This document shows positions 1-6,539 of a DNA stretch of 7,575 bases, one piece after another. Each line of letters begins with the position of its first letter. The first letter of the stretch is position 1. A program made the translations under genes and the position numbers. The notes below the pieces were generated by a model. It was not told the origin of the DNA and ran no database searches. It saw only the letters and a program-made list of their open reading frames with translations. The DNA comes from Legionellales bacterium UBA5158 (GTDB lineage Bacteria; Pseudomonadota; Gammaproteobacteria; DSM-16500). The stretch lies in assembly GCA_002413665.1 (NCBI GenBank), contig DHXK01000037.1, positions 53,450-61,024 of the forward strand. Reading direction: 5' to 3'.

Positions 1-1
1 T

Positions 2-1351
2 TCAAGCACAGAAACTTTAACTCATGTTCGAAATATGTTTACCGCTGATTCTTTCCAAACAATTATCACTCAACAAATTGAAACTGCGGCCACAGAAGCC
101 TCTCAAGGAAATTGGATACTAGGTAGTTTTGCAGCTACTTTTTCAAGCCCTAATAGTGCATTACTTGCAGAACAAGCTCGTACTTTATATCTAACAAATT
201 ATGTGGCGAGCTGGGAAAATATATTGTCGGGTGTTCAGCTGTTAACTCCAAAAAATCTTGATGAAACAGACGCTTTAGTTAAAGTCTTATCACGTAACAA
301 CTCACCTTTAGCTGAATTATTAAAAACGATAAACCAAAATACTGCTTTTTCTCCTATACTCACCGCAAGTCCGAAATTAGCAGCATTAAATGCTTTCATG
401 ATGCCTGACAAACAACATAACACTTCACTTACTGGTACTGTTGTTGCCTTAGGTCAGCTACATAATTATTTGCAAACTATTTTAATTGCAAATGATACGA
501 ATAAATCTGCGTGGGAAGCCTCCTCCGCTCACATGGCTAATAACAATACTGATGCACTTACCCAGCTTTTCAAACTCGCAGCTCTCAGCCCAGAGCCTAT
601 CCATGCTTGGCTTTCTATGATTGCAACCAAGAGTTGGCACTACTCTTTAGAAGCAGCAAGTCATTACGTAGAAACCCAATGGCAAAACAAAATCATTAAA
701 AATTACAAAGCTAATCTTTCTAACCGATTTCCTTTTTATTTAGAATCTAACCAAGAAGTAGGATTAAATGAATTTTCACAGTTGTTAGGGATACAAGGGT
801 CTTATTCTACTTTTTACAAATCTTTTTTACTGCCCTTTGTGGACGTCAGTGCAGCCGAATGGAAATGGAAAACAATAGATAATGAAAAAATATTTTTTTC
901 TAATTCATCAATCCTACAATTACAAAATATAGATAAAGTTCAGCATGCTTTTTTTACCCCTGACAATAATGCGCTCTCTATCAAATTTGTCTTGCAGCCA
1001 GTTGCCATTCAACGAAACACTAAAAGTATACACCTGGACGTTAATGGTCAAACGTTTCGGTACAATCGTACCTTACCACCTATCGCCGAGACTCTTAACT
1101 GGCCTGGCAATAAAGATAAAGCTATGACAGCATTAAATTTATTGACTTCAAAAAATCAAACAATCAGCAGCACGTTTAAAGGTGATTGGGGCTGGTTTAG
1201 ATTAGTAGAAAAATCACAAAAGAAAATAATTAACCCAAAAGAGTTGCTGTTGAGTTTTGAAGTAGAGGGTCACAAAGCAAATTATTTACTTTTCACTCAA
1301 GGCAATGAAAATCCATTTTTATTAAACTTTCAATTGCCGGAACAGTTATAG
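2..1351 (+). CDS. icmF: IcmF (TssM-like) inner-membrane protein, C-terminal part, 5' end outside the window
   Basis: The reading frame is open to the left edge, with no stop before the first internal ATG at 35, so this is the last ~449 residues of a longer protein. From memory, Legionella IcmF is about 970 residues. The N-terminal membrane and GTPase-like parts are therefore missing. The C-terminus shows the IcmF/TssM beta-domain signature in order: a VNGQTFRYN segment (about 1039-1065), a WPG (about 1100), GDWGWFRL (about 1180-1202) and NPFLLNF near the end. Family knowledge: IcmF pairs with DotU (IcmH) in the inner membrane and stabilises and localises the Dot/Icm apparatus; the paralogue TssM serves type VI secretion. 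It is transcribed toward icmB, and dotU would be expected upstream, outside the window. By eye it is more AT-rich than icmB. A type VI TssM is the alternative, but the icm neighbours make IcmF much likelier. Confidence 0.9.
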   Translation, partial: SSTETLTHVRNMFTADSFQTIITQQIETAATEASQGNWILGSFAATFSSPNSALLAEQARTLYLTNYVASWENILSGVQLLTPKNLDETDALVKVLSRNNSPLAELLKTINQNTAFSPILTASPKLAALNAFMMPDKQHNTSLTGTVVALGQLHNYLQTILIANDTNKSAWEASSAHMANNNTDALTQLFKLAALSPEPIHAWLSMIATKSWHYSLEAASHYVETQWQNKIIKNYKANLSNRFPFYLESNQEVGLNEFSQLLGIQGSYSTFYKSFLLPFVDVSAAEWKWKTIDNEKIFFSNSSILQLQNIDKVQHAFFTPDNNALSIKFVLQPVAIQRNTKSIHLDVNGQTFRYNRTLPPIAETLNWPGNKDKAMTALNLLTSKNQTISSTFKGDWGWFRLVEKSQKKIINPKELLLSFEVEGHKANYLLFTQGNENPFLLNFQLPEQL

Positions 1352-1379
1352 ACATGTATTACATAAAAAAATGTCACTG

Positions 1380-1395
1380 CCTAGATTAGTCTAGG
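1380..1395. repeat. Perfect 6-bp inverted repeat with 4-base loop
   Basis: CCTAGA and TCTAGG flank a TTAG loop, 28 bases after the icmF stop. No T-run follows on the plus strand. On the minus strand a run of seven Ts (opposite 1364-1370) follows after about nine bases. It may contribute to termination or transcript-end protection of either convergent gene, but it is not a textbook terminator. Confidence 0.4.
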
Positions 1396-1512
1396 TTAGT
1401 ATAACTTGAGCCTAGCAATCCAGGGTTGAAGGATTTTAGTAAGACAGTTAATTTCTTTTATCAGAATTTTTTTGAAATCAATAAAAAAATGCTATGTATT
1501 TAAGACTGAAAC

Positions 1513-1536
1513 AAAAACGAGATGACACCTACATCT
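1513..1536 (-). terminator. Candidate intrinsic terminator downstream of icmB
   Basis: Read on the minus strand, 19 bases after the icmB stop, AGATG pairs with CATCT around a 7-base loop (1520-1536). Two bases later comes a run of five Ts (opposite 1513-1517), then more T-rich sequence. Position and order fit a rho-independent terminator for the icm operon. The stem is only five base pairs and poor in GC, so strength is doubtful. Confidence 0.35.
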
Positions 1537-1555
1537 ATCATAATAGGGTATTAAA

Positions 1556-4500
1556 TTATCTCGGCAGACTTTTGACGTCAGGATTTTTAGAATAAGCATC
1601 TAAAATTTCTTGCAATAGCTGATCTGAAATACTTAAATTATTAGCTTCTTCTATCATTCCTTGCTGTTCTTTCAATGTTGAAAGCCTGGCTTCTACAAGT
1701 GATTTAACCGAGCCTGATGGAAATAAATTAGCGAGGACACGACGCGCTTCTGCCGGGCCTAATTTTACATAAAGTTTATTACGAATTCTGGCATCTTCAG
1801 CTGTAGTACTAAAAGACCATAACTCAATGGGGCCCAATGTACTTGTTAATAACTGCGTATTCATTCCACTTTTTGTTGCAAATTGAGCTAAGAAAGTAGC
1901 ACCACCTGCTCGAGGCCCATGGACACGGGTTTTTAATGCAATGCGTGCAGTTTCGGATAAACCAAATATTTCTGTAGATCTTTTAATTGCTTGTTCGGGA
2001 CCCGCATCCATAATAAAAATGGACGTAGCAAATTCTACCATGACTGAATCAAAATCCTCGAGAGACTGCGAAATAAGTGCTATTTGTACGTTCCATTTTC
2101 GGCCTTCTCGCATGTCTAATACAACTTGATCACGTACCGCACGGGCTTTTGATGTACGATGAAATTCATCGAAAACGATTCGTTTAGCATCTTCACGAAT
2201 TTCAGAAATACGTTTACGATGATGTTCTCGATATACTTCTGGCATGTCTACCAATACATCTTCCGTTAAATAATAATGCCTAGCCATTGTGTATCGCGCC
2301 AACATATACATCACAGCGGTTTGTCGATCTGCTGCATCTCCACCACTTTTTGCTACTTCATCCAAATCTAGAGAAACAACACGAGCATCACCAATGTCAA
2401 ATTGGGATACATTCGATAAAATAGGATATTCGCGAATTGCACTAGAAATCATACGACTAAAAGATTGGATTAGAGGCTCACCTGTTGGTGCTTTTACTTG
2501 GCCATACAAATCTTCAATGACCTGTGTACGACATATTGCTGAAGCATCAGCTAATAAAGGGGTAGTAAAACGCTGCGCCAATAAAGCTTCATGAGCAAAA
2601 CCTGCTAAAAACAATGCATCTGTCACTTCCCACCACGTTGTTCTATCATCTAAAACAAAACCTATTTCCCCTATGATGTCATCCACTAAAGGCTCCATAC
2701 CTTTGGTGTAGGGATGTGGCTTTGCATCATCGGCAAGATATTTATATAGCTCATCAATGACTAAACCTGCCATATCAGAAATACCGTCATAAGGACGTTC
2801 TGCACCAATTGGCGTGGACAAAAGGGTTATAAAATTAACTAAAAAACCGCGCTCTTGGGCAGTAGGAAAGCGGCAACCTAACTGAGTATCAAAAGGGTTA
2901 ATTGCATAATCCGGAGTCATACGTAAGCGATGATATGCAACTAGATGACGATCTTCTGGCGGTAACGCTTCTTTTAACAAGGAAATTAATCCACTACTAG
3001 AAGGTCCAATGTCGACGATTGCAATACGGGGCAAACGTTGTATACCACCAGACAAGCAAAGCGCTAAATTGATAGCATTCGACAATACAGATTTACCAGA
3101 CCCAGGGCGCGCATACATCAGATCTATCCATGTGGTCTGTTGTGATGATCCCGGTTGATAGGGCCATGGCTTTCCATCTGGGGACCTCAACAATAAAGCA
3201 CCATGTTCCCAAGAAGATGCCGGCCGGGTAAACGGCAACATATAAACCACATCAGTTAAGGGTGCTACTGATGGTGTCGCTACGCTATTAGCACTAAATC
3301 CAACAAGACTAGATGCGATGCCTGCGAAGACATCTCCGCAAACTTCTGAGACTTCACATGTCCCCCAGCCTTCAACTGCTTTAGCTAACTCTGCTGCACG
3401 CGTACGTAGCAAGCGAATATTGCCTTCTGGAGCCCAAGTTGCCAAACTCACTTGTAATTTTACTATAGCATCATCGGTATTCACTTCCATATTACCTAGT
3501 AACAGAGAAGCGTCATGAACTAACTTATTATGAGACGCTGTCCAACTTAATAAAGAAGCCATCATGGATTTAAAACGAATAACCGCGAGTCCACCGCTCT
3601 CAAATAAAAATGAAATTCTCCAAGGCACTTGGGTCGGTAACGTGCGAGCAAAAAGACTGATAAAAGATTTTAAATCTTGAGGAAATAAATCAATGAATAA
3701 AGGCGTATAAATTCTATCGCCTACACGTATTGTTCTTAAGTCTATAGCCTCAGCATCGCGTGGAAAAACTTGTCGTGCCAGTGGAGGATACATTAATCCA
3801 GACAGCTCTCCTGCGCCCGGTTTAATTTCACGCAGAGGAACCTTGTCGCCTGGTAAAACTGCGCGCCAGGCTCCATCTGTGAAATCAGGATCTACTGAAT
3901 AGCGTGTTGCATAGACGGCATCATGCACTTCTAAGAGCTGACAATACACACTTAATGCAGATAAATCAGTCACTAAAGAACGTACGAAGGAACCGTGTGA
4001 TTCACGCAAATCCGGCACAGCAGCAAGAAGATTTTGTCCATTTCTAAAAGGAGGAACTTTATTTTCACGAATGACATTAAGTTTTTCTTTGCTTGCACGT
4101 GACAGCTGCTCGCCTGTCAGAGATGAAGGTCTAGTCCATAACACATAATACAATTCTTCATGGGCACAATATTTGGAAATATAATCAACACGTTCTTTGA
4201 ATAGATCATCTAATTTTAATTTAAGACGCGTGGCAGTTGCACGGGCTGGAGATAAGATCTCTTCCAACTCAGGTTTTACAGCGGCTTTGTCATAACTGAA
4301 TTGAACCTGAACAACATGTCCTGCTCTTTTAAGAGTAGGTTGCAAACTTTGAGTGAGACCACGATGAATAGCTTCGAATTCTTCGGTTCCAACCAGCTTC
4401 GTCACACCATGTACACGGATAACAGAAATAAGTGAACCATCACGCGCAACCAAAGTATGCGTGTCATCAGCGGTTTCTAAATCACAATACGATTCTGCAG

Positions 4501-4576
4501 TTTGTTTTAATTCCGTGCTAAACCAAGCCAAAACAGAATCAATACTTTCCAATACAGGGTCAACAAAATTTCGCAT
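1556..4576 (-). CDS. icmB: IcmB/DotO, VirB4-type ATPase of the Dot/Icm type IVB secretion system
   Basis: This is a 1006-residue ATPase, close to the ~1009 residues I recall for L. pneumophila IcmB. A Walker A motif, ARPGSGKS, lies at about residues 489-496, with Lys495 and Ser496. A Walker B motif, RIVFDEFH, has Asp803-Glu804, inside the C-terminal RecA-like domain. The ~480-residue N-terminal half is the VirB4-like region that docks to the inner-membrane complex. Family knowledge: DotO forms the cytoplasmic base of the Dot/Icm machine, recruits the ATPase DotB and energises assembly and export; the IncI counterpart is TraU. The start is set at the ATG at 4576, because AAGGA sits six bases before it. 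An in-frame TTG at 4582 directly abuts that AAGGA and cannot use it. It is the last gene of the minus-strand cluster, 39 bases after icmJ, and ends facing icmF. No frameshift or missing motif is seen. Confidence 0.95.
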   Translation of the reverse strand: MRNFVDPVLESIDSVLAWFSTELKQTAESYCDLETADDTHTLVARDGSLISVIRVHGVTKLVGTEEFEAIHRGLTQSLQPTLKRAGHVVQVQFSYDKAAVKPELEEILSPARATATRLKLKLDDLFKERVDYISKYCAHEELYYVLWTRPSSLTGEQLSRASKEKLNVIRENKVPPFRNGQNLLAAVPDLRESHGSFVRSLVTDLSALSVYCQLLEVHDAVYATRYSVDPDFTDGAWRAVLPGDKVPLREIKPGAGELSGLMYPPLARQVFPRDAEAIDLRTIRVGDRIYTPLFIDLFPQDLKSFISLFARTLPTQVPWRISFLFESGGLAVIRFKSMMASLLSWTASHNKLVHDASLLLGNMEVNTDDAIVKLQVSLATWAPEGNIRLLRTRAAELAKAVEGWGTCEVSEVCGDVFAGIASSLVGFSANSVATPSVAPLTDVVYMLPFTRPASSWEHGALLLRSPDGKPWPYQPGSSQQTTWIDLMYARPGSGKSVLSNAINLALCLSGGIQRLPRIAIVDIGPSSSGLISLLKEALPPEDRHLVAYHRLRMTPDYAINPFDTQLGCRFPTAQERGFLVNFITLLSTPIGAERPYDGISDMAGLVIDELYKYLADDAKPHPYTKGMEPLVDDIIGEIGFVLDDRTTWWEVTDALFLAGFAHEALLAQRFTTPLLADASAICRTQVIEDLYGQVKAPTGEPLIQSFSRMISSAIREYPILSNVSQFDIGDARVVSLDLDEVAKSGGDAADRQTAVMYMLARYTMARHYYLTEDVLVDMPEVYREHHRKRISEIREDAKRIVFDEFHRTSKARAVRDQVVLDMREGRKWNVQIALISQSLEDFDSVMVEFATSIFIMDAGPEQAIKRSTEIFGLSETARIALKTRVHGPRAGGATFLAQFATKSGMNTQLLTSTLGPIELWSFSTTAEDARIRNKLYVKLGPAEARRVLANLFPSGSVKSLVEARLSTLKEQQGMIEEANNLSISDQLLQEILDAYSKNPDVKSLPR

Positions 4577-4582
4577 CGTCAA

Positions 4583-4587
4583 TCCTT
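4583..4587 (-). promoter_or_regulatory. Shine-Dalgarno site deciding the icmB start
   Basis: AAGGA lies six bases upstream of the ATG at 4576. It ends right where the alternative in-frame TTG (4582) begins, so the TTG is not a plausible start. Confidence 0.6.
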
Positions 4588-4615
4588 AGACATTTGTTAG
4601 ACTTATTATTTTCTC

Positions 4616-5233
4616 TTACTGCGATTCGGCTGCTAGTTCTTCTAATGCAGCAGCAGCCCAAGCTTCCAATTGAACTTTAAATTTTGGATAAGAAGGTAAC
4701 ATCCTTAAATCTTTTAAAATATCGACTTTAACTTCTGGCTGACGAACTGAAAATTCAAGAATTAACTGCCCTAAAACAGCCGGGGCACTTGTGCCTGCAC
4801 CAAATTTATTTTCTATGACTTGACTACGAAATTTTAAACCTCGATAAATGGCTTGGGCGCTATCTTGGTATCCTGTGCCATTACCCATCGCACAAAACAA
4901 TACATGACAAAAACTATTTAAATCAGCCTGAGAAATTTCTGGCGCGTAAATAAGTTGGCCACCACCATCATCATCTAATCCTACAGATTCTAAAAACAGA
5001 CATTGCGAACAAAAACAACAGGCGGTTATCAGATTGCTCAATTTATTATTGTTGTACTTACCATCAACATTGACAATTTCTTGATATTCTTTGGCTTGAA
5101 ATCCACAAAATTGACACGTGAAATTATCACGCTCATAAACTCGCTTTGCGACTGGCAAAAAAGCTTTATCACTGCGGCGTCTTATAAAAATACGCCATCC
5201 TGTTAAATTAACTGCCAGTCGTAGCTCATGCAT
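4616..5233 (-). CDS. icmJ: IcmJ/DotN, zinc-binding HNH-like subunit of the type IV coupling complex
   Basis: This is a 205-residue soluble protein with no membrane segment, close to the ~208 residues I recall for L. pneumophila DotN. Two cysteine pairs frame an HNH-like fold: Cys40-x2-Cys43 after ERDNFT, and Cys72/Cys73 with Cys75-x2-Cys78 after LSNLITA. They could bind one zinc ion. The segment between them, EIVNVDGKYNNN (residues 52-63), matches the HNH core but has Val54-Asn55 where active nucleases carry histidines, so a structural rather than nuclease role is inferred. Family knowledge: DotN binds the C-terminal part of the coupling ATPase DotL (IcmO), together with DotM and IcmS/IcmW; the IncI counterpart is TraT. 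It begins 18 bases after the icmD stop and ends 39 bases before icmB. I see no good ribosome binding site before the ATG, so translation may be coupled to icmD. Confidence 0.92.
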   Translation of the reverse strand: MHELRLAVNLTGWRIFIRRRSDKAFLPVAKRVYERDNFTCQFCGFQAKEYQEIVNVDGKYNNNKLSNLITACCFCSQCLFLESVGLDDDGGGQLIYAPEISQADLNSFCHVLFCAMGNGTGYQDSAQAIYRGLKFRSQVIENKFGAGTSAPAVLGQLILEFSVRQPEVKVDILKDLRMLPSYPKFKVQLEAWAAAALEELAAESQ

Positions 5234-5251
5234 AATAGTACAACGCTAAGA

Positions 5252-5644
5252 TTAACTACCTGCCTTCGTTGCACCAAAGCTTGCAACACCTGAAGCGCCA
5301 GCAACCTGGCCACTTGCACCAAACAATGTTGCACCTGAGCTTTTAAATATGTTAGGAATGAAAATCAATGCAGCTGCAACAAATAACAACGCAATGGGTG
5401 TACCAATTGGAACTTGGGTAGGGTTATCTTTATGCGCTTTGAACTTAACTACCGCTGCAACTGCCATAGCCATACCCATTACATAGGCAAGAGCTGTAAT
5501 CAGCTTAGCAATAGCGGTCAAATTTCCTGTTACATTTGTAGCAATGGAACCAATTCCTGATACTGCAAAGGCTGCTGTTCCAACACTGAAACACGCCAAG
5601 GCACCTACAAATAAGATTATGCTTTTCTTTACATTTTTATTCAT
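5252..5644 (-). CDS. icmD: IcmD/DotP, small inner-membrane protein of the Dot/Icm system
   Basis: This is a 130-residue hydrophobic protein, close to the ~132 residues I recall for L. pneumophila IcmD. The N-terminus (residues 1-27) looks like a signal peptide or first membrane segment: Lys-rich, then a hydrophobic stretch ending GTAAFA. Two membrane segments follow at about 45-66 and 81-100, then a small-residue Gly/Ala/Ser tail. The second segment contains KLITALAYVMGM, nearly identical to the same region of IcmC, which marks the two as distant paralogues. Family knowledge: DotP is a required inner-membrane component; the IncI counterpart is TraR. The start is the ATG at 5644, eight bases after AAAGGAG; a GTG immediately before it (5647) is also in frame. 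It lies 142 bases after icmC and 18 before icmJ. Confidence 0.9.
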   Translation of the reverse strand: MNKNVKKSIILFVGALACFSVGTAAFAVSGIGSIATNVTGNLTAIAKLITALAYVMGMAMAVAAVVKFKAHKDNPTQVPIGTPIALLFVAAALIFIPNIFKSSGATLFGASGQVAGASGVASFGATKAGS

Positions 5645-5652
5645 CACAGACG

Positions 5653-5659
5653 CTCCTTT
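5653..5659 (-). promoter_or_regulatory. Strong Shine-Dalgarno site for icmD
   Basis: AAAGGAG is the best ribosome binding site in the window, eight bases before the ATG at 5644 and five before the adjacent in-frame GTG at 5647. The ATG is preferred, though the GTG cannot be excluded. Confidence 0.6.
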
Positions 5660-5700
5660 CTAGAATGAAAGTAACTAAATTACGCTCAGGCTATACCTAC

Positions 5701-5736
5701 AAAAACAGCTTTGCAAAGCCTAGCACTACCACTAGG
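5701..5736 (-). terminator. Hairpin plus palindrome followed by T-run in the icmC-icmD gap
   Basis: Read on the minus strand, CCTAG and CTAGG flank an 8-base loop (5719-5736). They are followed at once by the perfect 12-base palindrome GCTTTGCAAAGC (5708-5719, sharing one base) and then TGTTTTTG, with the T-run opposite 5701-5705. The order of stem then Ts resembles a weak terminator or attenuator between icmC and icmD. The palindrome could instead be a protein-binding site. Confidence 0.3.
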
Positions 5737-5738
5737 AT

Positions 5739-5767
5739 CTCATAAAATCTAGTCGTATGCTACTCAA
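5739..5767 (-). promoter_or_regulatory. Weak sigma-70-like promoter candidate upstream of icmD
   Basis: On the minus strand, TTGAGT (opposite 5762-5767) and TATGAG (opposite 5739-5744) are separated by 17 bases. Each matches four of six consensus positions. A transcript from here would have a leader of roughly 85-90 bases containing the hairpin and palindrome before icmD. Such matches arise easily in AT-rich DNA, so this is only a candidate. Confidence 0.2.
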
Positions 5768-5786
5768 AAAAAACGAATTATATTGA

Positions 5787-6419
5787 TTAGGGTCCGATCC
5801 CAGTGATACCGAGAGTGGCTTGTATAGCAATTAGAAAGTCATGCATATTGATACATAATGCGCCGGCTATTATATGCATCAATCCCTTGCTTAATGTACC
5901 AGGCTGCCCACCTTGGCCGCCCAATTGAGTCAGGATAATGAGTCCTCGTACAAACGATATAGTACCTATCAACTGAACCACTAAATAGGCATCTTGTATT
6001 AGTGCTGACCATTGATCGTCACCAGGTGTTTCATAGCCATAAGGATTTGGGGAAGTCCAAAAAGTATCTAAGCCTACTCCTACGGAGGTAGGCAAATATA
6101 AAAGCATTGTCCCTATGCCTACTAAGATAAGAGGTCCTTTCAACCCATGATGAGCAGACATCTGAGTCCGCGCTTCGCCCGCCTCTTTCAAACCGGCAAC
6201 ACCTTTCACAATAAGAAACATGCCCATAACATACGCTAATGCTGTCACTAATTTCATGAGCTGGGGAATTGTTGTGGCAAAATTTGCTAACATTGTGCCT
6301 ACATCAGGCGCAACAGCTGCATAAGCAGAAGGGGCATAAAAAGTGACAGCTAAGATAGGTGCAAAAAAAGATTTAGGCGCCAATGCTTTTGTGTATATCG
6401 ATACTTTATCGGATACCAT
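5787..6419 (-). CDS. icmC: IcmC/DotE, inner-membrane protein of the Dot/Icm system
   Basis: This is a 210-residue membrane protein, compared with the ~194 I recall for L. pneumophila IcmC. The N-terminus has a positively charged start, a hydrophobic stretch and a possible signal-peptidase site after SAYA (about residue 34). Hydrophobic segments follow at about 54-75, 95-111, 140-164 and 177-200. The first of these contains KLVTALAYVMGM, shared with IcmD. The C-terminal MHIIAGALCINMHDFL segment is typical of the DotE side of this family. Family knowledge: DotE is a required inner-membrane subunit; the IncI counterpart is TraQ. The start is the ATG at 6419, six bases after GAGGTG. A GTG in frame at 6428 lies inside that ribosome binding site and is unlikely to be used. 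It lies 120 bases after icmG and 142 before icmD. Confidence 0.9.
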   Translation of the reverse strand: MVSDKVSIYTKALAPKSFFAPILAVTFYAPSAYAAVAPDVGTMLANFATTIPQLMKLVTALAYVMGMFLIVKGVAGLKEAGEARTQMSAHHGLKGPLILVGIGTMLLYLPTSVGVGLDTFWTSPNPYGYETPGDDQWSALIQDAYLVVQLIGTISFVRGLIILTQLGGQGGQPGTLSKGLMHIIAGALCINMHDFLIAIQATLGITGIGP

Positions 6420-6425
6420 GATTAC

Positions 6426-6431
6426 CACCTC
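6426..6431 (-). promoter_or_regulatory. Shine-Dalgarno site deciding the icmC start
   Basis: GAGGTG lies six bases before the ATG at 6419. Its own last three bases are the alternative in-frame GTG, so the nine-base longer version of icmC would destroy its ribosome binding site. Confidence 0.6.
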
Positions 6432-6487
6432 AGTCGCTAATCTTATTCCCTACCTTTATTTAAGTTTAGATCAAGTAACCTAAGAAA

Positions 6488-6498
6488 GTTAGTCTAAC
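6488..6498. repeat. Short palindrome GTTAG-T-CTAAC in the icmG-icmC gap
   Basis: Five-base arms flank a single central base about 70 bases before icmC and 42 after icmG. The loop is too short for an RNA hairpin, so if functional it would be a DNA operator-like site. I see no clear promoter hexamer pair in the surrounding 120-base gap, and chance is a fair explanation. Confidence 0.2.
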
Positions 6499-6539
6499 GA
6501 CTGTTTTATTTCTTAATTTTTCTTGTAACTCATTGATTG

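Larger units (their letters stand above)
1352..1555. other. Convergent intergenic region between icmF and icmB
   Basis: This 204-base AT-rich stretch separates the stop codons of two converging genes and contains no credible coding frame. It holds several short inverted repeats: CCTAGA/TCTAGG (1380-1395), AATCC/GGATT (1417-1435), an A/T-only pair ATTTTTTT/AAAAAAAT (1466-1490), and AGATG/CATCT (1520-1536). Its most likely role is transcription termination for both flanking genes. No tphA-like transporter gene, which sits between icmB and icmF in L. pneumophila, or visible remnant of one is present. Confidence 0.7.

Noticed and set aside
35..1351. icmF as a complete short gene starting at the ATG at 35
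   Set aside because: The frame is open to the left edge, no ribosome binding site precedes this ATG, and the protein is only about half the family length, so it is the 3' part of a longer gene.
1466..1490. A/T-only inverted repeat ATTTTTTT...AAAAAAAT as a bidirectional terminator
   Set aside because: The stem has no GC pairs and would be unstable. Such pairs are expected by chance in AT-rich intergenic DNA.
2289..2594. A 101-codon open frame on the plus strand inside icmB
   Set aside because: It is entirely antisense to the conserved ATPase domain of IcmB and shows no protein-like pattern; it is a shadow of the real gene.
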